A stretch of DNA of 64,000 bases from Henningerozyma blattae CBS 6284. Lineage: Eukaryota; Ascomycota; Saccharomycetes; Saccharomycetales; Saccharomycetaceae. This document shows positions 42,048-52,300 of the stretch, in pieces. The DNA is taken from assembly GCF_000315915.1 (NCBI RefSeq), contig NC_020188.1, positions 389,501-453,500 on the forward strand. Direction: 5' to 3'. Position numbers and translations under genes: made by a program. The stretch's first letter is position 1. Each line of letters opens with the position of its first letter. The notes under the pieces are model-generated. The model made no database searches, was not told the origin of the DNA, and was given only the letters and a program-made list of their open reading frames with translations.

Positions 42048-42541
42048 TTTTGAGTATGTAGTTATATGTTCTTTTAGAGTTATGTTTTATAATATTGTAG
42101 AAATCTTGCCAGATCTAAAATGATTAGTTCGAACAATGTTATGTTATGAGGTCAATACAGGCAACCAACAAAGAATATTACTAATATTTGGTTAAAAGTT
42201 TAGATATATTAATTGGTTTTAAACAGTCAATTAATCCAATTACCAATATGAGCAATCTTTAATGTCATTGTAGTGATTGACTATCCATCTTATTGAATGA
42301 GTTACTACTCTTGTATATGAAACCTTGGAAGCTAAATTTCAGAAGGCCCCGAGTGGCAAATGCATGTCGAAATAGCGAGGCACGTGAACCACGACACTAA
42401 ATCCCTAGAGAAAGAGAAAAGAAAAAATATGCCCTTTATGATGTTATAGAGAGTGGTTATATTGTATTTATATTATATCTATATAATTATTATCATGTTT
42501 ACTGTTGTTAAAATAAAATTATAATGTTGTTGTTTTTTTTA
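42048..42541. other. PUP1 promoter and ISN1 3' flank
   Basis: 494 bases between two minus-strand genes. Contains a PACE-like site (42352-42360) and a CACGTG at 42381. Confidence 0.6.
42352..42360 (+). promoter_or_regulatory. PACE-like element (Rpn4 site) upstream of PUP1
   Basis: AGTGGCAAA, one base from GGTGGCAAA, about 305 bp upstream of PUP1. Together with the site before RPN9 it suggests the Rpn4 regulon is kept. Confidence 0.55.
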
Positions 42542-43891
42542 CTAATCTTTGCCATGTAATCCTTCTACTAATCTTGATAAAGCATCAACAGTCTCGGCTG
42601 GGGAAGCAATCCATAGAGTTGTACCGGCTAATCTTGTTTTAATATCATTAGCTTGAATCATTGGGGAAAATTGATCACCAACGTGTAAGGTTTCTGAAGG
42701 TTTAATTATATTTTGTGGATCGTAAAACTTCTGTAGAATTGTAACACCCAAATCTTTACCTCCGATATCGCACCAAACGTCACTTCCCCCATCAAAACAA
42801 CTAAACTGGATTTTCCTTGCCATTGGATACGACATTAATGTTTGATGTAGGGTCAAGACAACCTCTTCTAATTGTTCTCTAGACAATAATAATCTTCTCT
42901 TTTGTGAAGTTATGGGGTCTTGAATTTCTCCAGGAACTAAACCAACAGCTCGTGCCTTACGAATAATCATAGTTTCCTTGGGTAATCTTAGTCTAGTTCT
43001 TAACGTTTGTAATGTTTTTTCTGCAAAGTCTAAAGTGTGTTCGATTGATAAGGGATCCCAATCTTGCATATCTTTTAGCATCCATTTCCCACATTCGATA
43101 GTCTGAAAGCCAAATCTATTTGATTCATCCTCATGATATTGAAATAGGTAGTTAGATTCACCTCCCATGACGGTTAAATTCTCCTTTTGTCTTGTAGTTA
43201 ATATTGTTGAATTATACATTGCTTTAATTAATCCATTTAATCTTTCGACATATTTTGCTGGTTCATCATAACCTGCAGCTGTAACAATCCCTACTCTAAT
43301 ATCATTTTTCAGTAGTTTCATAATTAATGGAACTACTGGGTTATTATCTGTAATTGAACCACCGTCTTCGTATAGCGTTACATCACCATCAAAGGTTACT
43401 AATTTTAATTGTTCTGCTGAGTGATTTTCTTTTGCAGATATAAAATGGAAAATCTGTGCAGTATTTAGAATATGTCTAACATCGTTAAAACTTGGAGAAA
43501 CCATTCTCCTTTCAGAGATAGCTCTTTTGTCATCTTCCCATAAGAAGGCTCTTGTCAATGGAAGTGGTGTAAAAAAGGGGCCAATGCTTGGAACTAATCT
43601 ATTAAGTCTTGATTTACCGATAAATTCATACTTTTGGTTCTGTGAGGAATCACCTTTCTCATCTAGTAACCCTCTTTTATTATCGAACTCTATTTTATGT
43701 TGAATTAATGATTCAATATCTTGGAAAATGTCTGCATATTGGGTTCTGACACGTTGAGTGGTAGCCTCTTCTTCTATGTGAGAGACTGCATGTAGCACAA
43801 ATGGGGTGGCTAATAATGCTTTGATCCATTCTATGAATTCATCTTTCTTGTGTTGTTTTAGTTGGTATTCAACTCTATATCTTGATGACAT
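42542..43891 (-). CDS. ISN1: IMP-specific 5'-nucleotidase Isn1
   Basis: 449 residues (S. cerevisiae 450). Dephosphorylates IMP to inosine. HAD-like catalytic motif TFDGDVTLYEDGG near residue 168 (two Asp two apart), and the C-terminal FDGGSDVWCDIGGKD...LHVGDQFSP, the HAD motif with acidic metal ligands. Full length and highly conserved throughout. Neighbour of PUP1 as in S. cerevisiae (YOR155C). Confidence 0.95.
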   Translation of the reverse strand: MSSRYRVEYQLKQHKKDEFIEWIKALLATPFVLHAVSHIEEEATTQRVRTQYADIFQDIESLIQHKIEFDNKRGLLDEKGDSSQNQKYEFIGKSRLNRLVPSIGPFFTPLPLTRAFLWEDDKRAISERRMVSPSFNDVRHILNTAQIFHFISAKENHSAEQLKLVTFDGDVTLYEDGGSITDNNPVVPLIMKLLKNDIRVGIVTAAGYDEPAKYVERLNGLIKAMYNSTILTTRQKENLTVMGGESNYLFQYHEDESNRFGFQTIECGKWMLKDMQDWDPLSIEHTLDFAEKTLQTLRTRLRLPKETMIIRKARAVGLVPGEIQDPITSQKRRLLLSREQLEEVVLTLHQTLMSYPMARKIQFSCFDGGSDVWCDIGGKDLGVTILQKFYDPQNIIKPSETLHVGDQFSPMIQANDIKTRLAGTTLWIASPAETVDALSRLVEGLHGKD

Positions 43892-46223
43892 ATTTAATAT
43901 TGGTTTGGGTTATTTGGAATGTAGTTGTTGATAAGAATGCTTTATTGCTTTTTCTTATTTTTTTTCTTTTATCCCTTTTTTTGAGATTTTCCTGGGCCAG
44001 GAATGCCATTCCTTTTTAATTGCTTTATAATCTGATATTTCCTTCGGCCATGACGGTTACAGCATACGTATGGACAATGTCTAAGAAGAGTAAATATCAA
44101 TAAACTTGAACAGGTGAACCATTACATGTTGGTTATTTAAACTGAAAACTGGAATATAGGTAAAGAATTAATGTTTTTCATACCTAAAATACCTATAATA
44201 TACTCAGATTTGTATTTTAATATGGCAAGTAATGAGGGCTAATTAGGTAAATATCAGTAAATTTTTGGGATCGTAGATTTTGCAAGAAGGAGAAAATAGA
44301 AAATAATTAAACATATTGTACGACATTAGAATCCTTAATATAGTATTGCAGTTAGTCATAATTAAGAGAATAATTCTTTTTTTTGTAGATTATCTAAAGC
44401 ATAGAAACCTCCTACCCTTTCGAGTAGGAATTAAAATTATAGAAAATATAAAAATAAAAAGATTAGATGTTGACTAAAATGCTGGCAATTTATACATCAT
44501 TTTTTGGACAAGAGAAGTCAATTTATCGTCGTCTATAAGTGAAAATTTCTCAGCTAATTAGCCTCACAAGAGTTATGTGCCTCTCATACTTAGTATATCA
44601 TGTAGAAGCTACATGATGTCAATTAATTAAAGACAACAAATTTTCTAATTGAGGTTTTTATTAGCAACGTATATTCAGGTTATACTATCTTTTATCCTAA
44701 ACCAGTATATATATTGTTGTATGTATAAAGACCATAAATATCTAGCATATATGACAAACTTTTAAGTAAGGCATTACCAAATAAGTTGGCAAATATTGAA
44801 ATGTTATTTAGATTTGAATTTATCAAAGTGTAAATACATAATCCAAAAAATGAACCATTTGATACTTTTATACTAAAAATTATTTTCCGTTCTACAAACT
44901 TCATATATATTTGTTTGTTTTTTTGTTTATTTATTATTTGGCTTGAATAATTTATAAACTGTCATTCAATTACTGAGTTTTCTATCTTGAACTTAGTATA
45001 AAAGTTTTATTTTTATTTTGTCAGAGCTGTGGCATTATGTGTCATAAGTCGTGGGTTTGTGTTAACAGCTAATAAAGCATGAATTTAGTCGTAATTGTGG
45101 CTTTATACAACAACTAATAATAACTTAATATAATTAATAATCCAACATGCATTAAGCATACGTGGCCTTACTACTAAAAACACCCAGGTGGTAATATTAA
45201 GGAGGCATTAGGATGTGATAGATTCCATTTTAGTATCAGACCATCAATTCGTTGATGGTGGATCTGTCCATTTTTTGGAGTATAAATTACCACGAAAATA
45301 TCCCAAAAGTTTATAACGGTTCATTGTATATCCTGTATATATTATATATTCCCTTTCGAAAGAAGCAAGGAGATTTTTTATAATAATAATATAATGGTTA
45401 TTCAAACAGATTACTTAACTAAGAATTAAACTATGAGCAATAATATTTTGAACAGTACGACCGCTGGTCATATTTTTATTTTTATTTTATTTTATTGTTT
45501 ACGTTTACAATAGATAATTAGATTCGGACCTTGTAATTAAAAATGATACGAAAAGATATAAAACTATACAAAATGTTAAAATTTTAAATAGAATGTTTAT
45601 TTTAAGTAAATGAGAATGCCAAACAATATGAATAACATCTAAATAAAGTTTACGAGAATAAATAATATAATCATCTTGGAAATGAATTTCTCAGATACCA
45701 TAGCTAACAACCTATAAACTGTTGGATATAAAATCCCAGTTAGACAATTCATGGGTAATGAGCTTCTATAACCCTTCATGACCTTGTTGATATTCCGATC
45801 AGGTAGCCTAAGTATAGAGTTACTAAATGGTTATCTACCATGAATTGGTTCTTCATGTTGTGAAAATAAAACGTATAAATAGCCAACCCAAAAGCGATTA
45901 TAAGTCTGTATTTTTATTTTAATTTATATACATTTTATTCATACTTAGAATAGTAAGAGGGATCAATACTAAAAATATACTACTAACTAGAAAGAATTCT
46001 TCTCTATATTTATGTCGGACTCTAGTGATAATACCACTTATAACGCCGATGACTATATTTTGTAGAAAAAAAACCCACTTTAAAAAATTACTTAGATATT
46101 TATGTAGTTGAATATTTAAAGATATGTTTCATAACTTTGCTAAACAAAAATGTCTCAACACACAAATTGCAAGCAAAGCACAAAATTATTTTATTTATAA
46201 GTAAATCCTTACATTTCAATATA
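43892..46223. other. 2.3-kb gene-free interval
   Basis: AT-rich, no credible gene. A 70-codon minus-strand frame (44692-44904) has no recognisable family. Contains small perfect hairpins (44597-44617; a stem capped by TTCG at about 45241-45260) and a possible LTR-like stretch from 45720. Probably the footprint of genes lost after genome duplication. Confidence 0.55.
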
Positions 46224-47330
46224 TTAAAATGGGACAACAAATTTTTGCCCAGAATTTTTTTGATTTTCAATGTCAGACAACATTAAAGGAACATCCTCTA
46301 AACCTTTTTTGTATGTATGAATACCTGGATGTTGGATATCACCATTCAAAATCTTTGGTTCAAAAAACTTAACCAATTCAATACATTGTTGTCTATATTT
46401 CAAATCGGCTGGCATAGTGATATTTGGACCAAACTTCAAGTCTTCACCAGATATACTAAATGCAGCAGTACCTATGATATTCACATCATCTCTTCTATAT
46501 TTATCTTCAATATCCTTCACGGTAACCATGTTATATTGTGTAACAACAGCTGACTTGGTTGGAGAAGCACAGTTATAAACTTGTCTTGTAGTTGCAAGAG
46601 TAGAACATGCATCAAATAAATGTTGAAAACCATAGTTCTTGGAGTTAATTTGTTCCACAACGTCTTCATCATGATAATCATACAATGTATCAGCACCCAA
46701 AGACTTCAAGACTTTTTCATGCTTCTTGGAAGCTACAACAATAATTTCAGAATAGGCATGCAATTGCTTACACAATTGGACTAAGAGAAAGCCAACAGTA
46801 CTACCAGCACCCCAAATTAATACAGGAAAGTTATTTTGTGGCTTCTCTGGTTGCCATTCCAATTTAATGCCATAATTATAAGTCAATGACAAAGTTGCTG
46901 TGATAAAGCAAAGAGGTAAGCTTACTGCCCCTTCAATGGAGTTAACTGGATCTGCTGAAATATCTTCCTTGCCAGATAATTTCCAGGATTTTGAAGCTTT
47001 GAATGCTACTTTTGAATCGATAATTGCATATTCTGCAAATGCCCCATTTTGTGGATTAGTGAATACAGAATCATAAACAAAGGCGTAAACATAATCACCA
47101 ACATTAAAGCGTGATTTATCAACTCCTTCGCCCAATTCAACAATTTCACCAAAGGCGTCACAACCCAAGACGGCTCCTTCTGTTCCGATATTCAATTCCA
47201 ATAATTTATAATCGATTGGGTTACCTGCGACAGCTTTAATTTTGCATAATAAAAAACCAGGTTTCAAAGTTGGTAAAGGCTGGTCATTTTTAACCACAGG
47301 TTTGTTAGCTTGAATGGTAACAGCTTTCAT
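46224..47330 (-). CDS. zinc-independent medium-chain reductase, YNL134C/YCR102C family
   Basis: 368 residues from the ATG at 47330 (MKAVTIQANKP). The frame extends six codons upstream, to a GTG that might correspond to the family's usual longer start. GroES-like N-terminal fold with AGNPIDYK and LGCDAFGEIVELG, then a Rossmann NADP-binding motif GAGSTVGFLLVQL. Structural and catalytic zinc cysteines are not present in the ADH arrangement. Closest S. cerevisiae relative by my reading is YNL134C, an NADH-dependent aldehyde reductase active on furfural; YCR102C and YLR460C are close paralogues. It is not in a conserved S. cerevisiae position here and stands alone between 2-kb gaps. Confidence 0.85.
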   Translation of the reverse strand: MKAVTIQANKPVVKNDQPLPTLKPGFLLCKIKAVAGNPIDYKLLELNIGTEGAVLGCDAFGEIVELGEGVDKSRFNVGDYVYAFVYDSVFTNPQNGAFAEYAIIDSKVAFKASKSWKLSGKEDISADPVNSIEGAVSLPLCFITATLSLTYNYGIKLEWQPEKPQNNFPVLIWGAGSTVGFLLVQLCKQLHAYSEIIVVASKKHEKVLKSLGADTLYDYHDEDVVEQINSKNYGFQHLFDACSTLATTRQVYNCASPTKSAVVTQYNMVTVKDIEDKYRRDDVNIIGTAAFSISGEDLKFGPNITMPADLKYRQQCIELVKFFEPKILNGDIQHPGIHTYKKGLEDVPLMLSDIENQKNSGQKFVVPF

Positions 47331-49329
47331 AGTTGAAGGTGATGACACTATGTAATTCTTGGGATGAGTGTTTGGTTGTCGAGAGAACTTTTAGATTTAT
47401 AGATATCTAATAGCATTAAAAAAAATACCTCAACCGTTTATGCCCTTTTTATATCGAACAAAAGCATCGTTGAGCTTATCATCTATATCTTAGTTTGCAA
47501 AGAATTGTTCTATTTCGAGTGGTAGGATTTGATAGACTCCAGATTCTTCTATTCATTGTTAATATTAAAAGGGTACGAACCGTAGATAAATAGACATTCT
47601 TTTAATGGATACATCCAACAAGGCAATAATTTTGGCTGAATTTCGGCCGAATAATAATTTCAGGAATGCCTTTCCATAGTTTCAACTAGCACAATTGGTA
47701 AGCAAAATTGCGCTTCTTATATATTCTTCGCGAGAAGAAGAGAAAACTGAGCATGTGAAAAATTAAAAGGAAAATTTTAGTAGCGCAAAGGTCCTGAAGT
47801 ATAAGAAACCTGGAGTAGTCCGTGAGTCTTCAGATGTTCTCAGTAACACCACATGGATCATGGAATAGTATTATCTATCACAAGGATAAAGCAGCTTCCC
47901 ATGGCACTGACGTTAATTATTTTGATAAGTGAATATTGGAACTTTATTGAGATTACAAAGGCAAACAAATGGTAAGATGATATTTCACGTTGCATATATT
48001 CATACTTACATAACTAACTAATAGACTGTGTTGTTCGTACCATTATAAGGAATTGCTGGCGGGGTATACAATATTATTCATATTACAAGATATAGCCGTA
48101 TCATATACCTTACGTAAAGTTTTGTAGCTTGTTCGATCTCAGTACTTCAAGAATAGAAAAAAATAAACGACCGAAGACACCATAATTTGCTCTTAATTCT
48201 ATTAATTTAAAAGTATCATTACTTGAAAATACCGGAATAGGGGTTAGAAAATCCAACCACTATATTTTGTTATACACAATATCATGGATTTATGTTGTCT
48301 TAATTTTACCTGGCCGAGTAAAGATATTTATTTTCTTAAAAAAGGAATTAATTGGTCTTAAACAATGATATACTAAATATTCCGGTTGATAGTTTTTACC
48401 AAGATAAGTTACCATTTTTTTATAATGGCCTCAAAATTGTTATCTGGTAGTTTTATTACCTAATCTTGTGTTTCCATAGCTGCTAGTATTGGCTACAAAA
48501 ATTGGACCATTTCCTTACAATCGTTGCTAAGCTCCATATATTATCTAATAAGTTCCTTGACTCGGGAATTAATTCTTCTCTAAAATACTAAACAGTATAT
48601 TGCCTTGAAAAAGTTGTAATATTTATTGTATTTTATTGTTCAATATTGCTAATAGAAACCAACTCACTTCTTGACCACTTCTCCAAGATTGATTGTTTTG
48701 ATGAGAACTACTAGACTGAAAAGTTTTTCTCTTAGGTTATATTGCAGAATACACATATTAATTAAACTTTGAAAATTAGAAATTCTGAAATTATTTTTCT
48801 CTTTAAAATATCATAATTTTTTTTTATCTTATATTACATCTGTAGCAAAATCTCTTTGCTCTATTGTAAACTTATACAATTAAACATTCCAAATATGCTA
48901 CACTCCCAATAATTACTATCAAATTATCTTGTGGATACTTTGTCTCCAATTCTAAAGGTAGTACTTTACCATATATTTCAATAACCAAGCCGTTTACCTC
49001 AAATTAAGGACTAGATTGAAATGAATATGTAATAAGGCTTCTAAGTAAAAAGTATTGCAATTAAAATAAGTAGTTTGCAAAAAGTGCTTTTATTTAGGTA
49101 AACTTATAAACAAGTGCTACAGAATATTGTAATGATATATATACATTCAATTTTAGTATAAACTAGACATTATCGGTCTCTTTAACTAAGAACATGATGC
49201 TTTCATAAAAAAAACGCTTCTCTTAATAGATAAATAGTGGTTTTAAAAGAAATATGATTTGGCAATAAAAATAGTATTATACATAAAGAACTTTAGCTAT
49301 CAAACTATTTGAAATCTTCTTAATATGGA
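47331..49329. other. 2-kb gene-free interval
   Basis: AT-rich, no ORF worth calling. Includes the reductase promoter and, at about 47690-47770, a short tRNA-D-arm-like string followed by a TTCTTC-GCGA-GAAGAA hairpin. No complete RNA gene can be supported. Confidence 0.55.
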
Positions 49330-52300
49330 CTACTCCTTTTTCTTTGATAATCTGCTGTTCTTTTTTGGAACTCTTGCTAACCAATATAGAAATACTCCCG
49401 CAACATAATCAAAGACAATGAAGCAAATGAAAATCCCATAATCTCTCCATCTATGATGATACGAAACAAATATGGATTTTAGATAGTCATTTGTATGAGA
49501 ATAGGCGCAAAATTCACATTGATCAGTTGCAGAGCTATCTTTCAGGTAACCCGTACCCGCCCTTTGTATGTAGGGTGCCATGTATTGACCACATGTTTGA
49601 CCCTGTGGAGGATTAAATTTTGTATATTCATACTTGGCACATTTAACATCTGCATTCGCTACACCAGTAGCTAACATACCTTCTATTAAATATGTCAAGG
49701 GTGAAACTCTGTACATGAAGATCCAGAAATGAGGCATTGCTTCTTTGGTAACCATAACACCACAGAATGATAAGCCCATTGTAAATAGTAAAGTACCAAT
49801 TTGAGCTGCAGATTCAGCCACTTGATTCCAGGTAATGACTAAAATAGCCACAGAACTGATGTATACGAAGAATGCACAACTGTATAACCAAAACAAAGCA
49901 CCTCTTTCATGTAATTGATGAGCAAAAGATGCATTATTGTAGAATCCAACTGGATAGTAGTAAATAATAAACCCAATTGTACCAGCTAATATATTGAAAG
50001 GAACTTCTACAACACATTGGGCCACAATGAATGCCTTCCAAGAGAAAGTTCTTGATGGACGTTCTCTAACTTCATAAAGATCTCTTTGCTGAACAAAAGA
50101 AGGTAAATATTGTTCAAGAATTGGATTAAAACAACAACAATACATAAAAATGGATAACATTTGGTTTTGCAGACCTTGTATGGATTTATCAGCTTTAAAA
50201 AAAGTGAAACCTACAAAAATTTGACTGATAATAGTTAAGAAGAATTTGGACCATAAAAATTCAGGATTTCTCCAATATTGTTGGAATAGACGAATGATAA
50301 CAATTTTACATTGATAAAGAAGACTGGTGGCAAATTCTTTATGAACAACTTGTTCAGCATCTGAATTTTTTTTAGGTAATTCAGTTTCCATCCAATCCAA
50401 TTCCCTTTGTACAGCTTGATATTCTTCGGAATTTCTCCAAACTTCGTGATAATCTTGATTAGCATGAGAACCTGGAGCAGCACCAACAACCTCTAACATC
50501 CATTCAGCAGGGTTAGCATCTGGAGGACATTTGTGAGAACCATGACTTTCGAAATAATCAATCATCTTATGACAACCTTCACCCAATTCACCGAAATAAC
50601 AAGTTTGACCACCTCTTTGCATAAATAATAAACGATCAAATTCTTGCATTAGGATAGCAGATGGCTGATGGATAGTACATAAGATAGCTTGACCTTGATT
50701 ACATAATTTTCTCATCAATTGACAAATAGCCCAAGCAGTTTGAGAATCTAAACCAGAAGTAGGTTCATCCAAAAAGACCAATAATTTAGGTTTAGCAGCT
50801 AATTCAACACCAATGGTTAATCTCTTTCTCTGTTCAACGTTTAAACCTTCACCAGCAACACCAACAATAGCATCAGCATATTTTTCCATTTCTAAGATCT
50901 TGATAATATCTTCGACATAAGCATTCTTTTCAGCAATAGAGACTTCAGCTGGTTGACGCAAGTAGGCAGAAAATCTTAGAGATTCTCTAACAGTAGCAGT
51001 TTTCAAATGTAAATCTTGTTGTTGACAATAACCGATGGATCTTGGGAAGGATTCATCACGAGGTTTACCATCGATAAAGACATCACCAGTTATAACACCC
51101 ATAGTAACTCTTTCAGCAAGACAATCCAATAGAGTAGTCTTACCAGCACCAGAAGCACCCATCAAGGCAGTCAAAGTACCAGGTTTAACCCAACCATCAA
51201 CATTGTTCAAGATTCGTCTCGTTTCTTTCTTTATTTGAACGTCGTAACATAAGTTTCTCCAATGGAAAATAGCTAAAGATTTAGCTAAACCAAATTCTTC
51301 AGAAGAACTTGATACTTCTGTATCATCTTCTCCATTGCTACATGTAGAATCGGAAAGTAAATTTTTATCAGTTATTTCAGTTGGTGTTTGTTTTTCAATA
51401 TCAGTGGTATTATCCTTTAATTTATGTTCTTTTTTCATTTTTCGAACTATAGCTTCTGGGAAGACCAAGATTTCACCTTTTTGTTTAGCACCTTCATTAT
51501 ATTCACATAATAATAAATAGACGAAAAAGAAAAAAATGACATAAGCCAAACCGACACCAAAGCCTCTCCATTTATGAACGTGAAGGTAATCATAACTTTC
51601 CTTTAAAAAACGATCACCATCAACATAATCTTCACCTGGAATGGCACCTACAGCGTTACAAACTCTAGTAGTACCTGTACTATTTGCATATTCTGGGCCA
51701 TTCGGTATATATTGTGCACAGGGGAACTTTCTATTATGGAATTCATTAACCATTAATGATTCGAAAAGATAAGATAAGGGGTTAATGTACCAAATCCAAA
51801 TAGACCAGCCTAGGATCTTGGTCTTGGGGATAGCAAACCCAGTATACATTGACATGGCTAATAATAATACTGATGCTGGAACCATAGCTTGTGAAAAACT
51901 TTTGGTTAGGGAACCAACACATCTAAACATATGAGACATACAAAAGACTGCAACGATATTGATTAGGAAATAAAAGAAGAAAATCCCACCATTTCTTCTA
52001 AAATCACATAAGAAATAGAAAATAATATTAAAACAAACGGCAGTAGCGATCTTTGGTGGGACTTCAGACAAGACTGAAGCAAAAGCATCAGCTGAAGGGT
52101 GATATAAGGAATAAGTTCTATGTTTTTCAGTAATTGGCCTTGCCTCGTAAAGGGAAAAAATTTCTAATAAACATGAAAAGGCATTAAATAAAACAGCAAA
52201 AAACATGGCGGCACCTAAGAAGTAGAAACTAGCGGTTGTCACATGCTTCAGGATCTTGTAGAACATTGATCCTAAAATGAAAGCCATGATGGAATTACCA

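Noticed and set aside
44692..44904. 70-codon minus-strand ORF in the ISN1 to reductase gap
   Set aside because: Composition matches random AT-rich sequence; no domain or conserved neighbour.
47680..47770. tRNA gene candidate (TAGCACAATTGGTAAGC, D-arm-like)
   Set aside because: No box B, no acceptor pairing and no anticodon arm can be drawn; only a short GCGA-loop hairpin follows.
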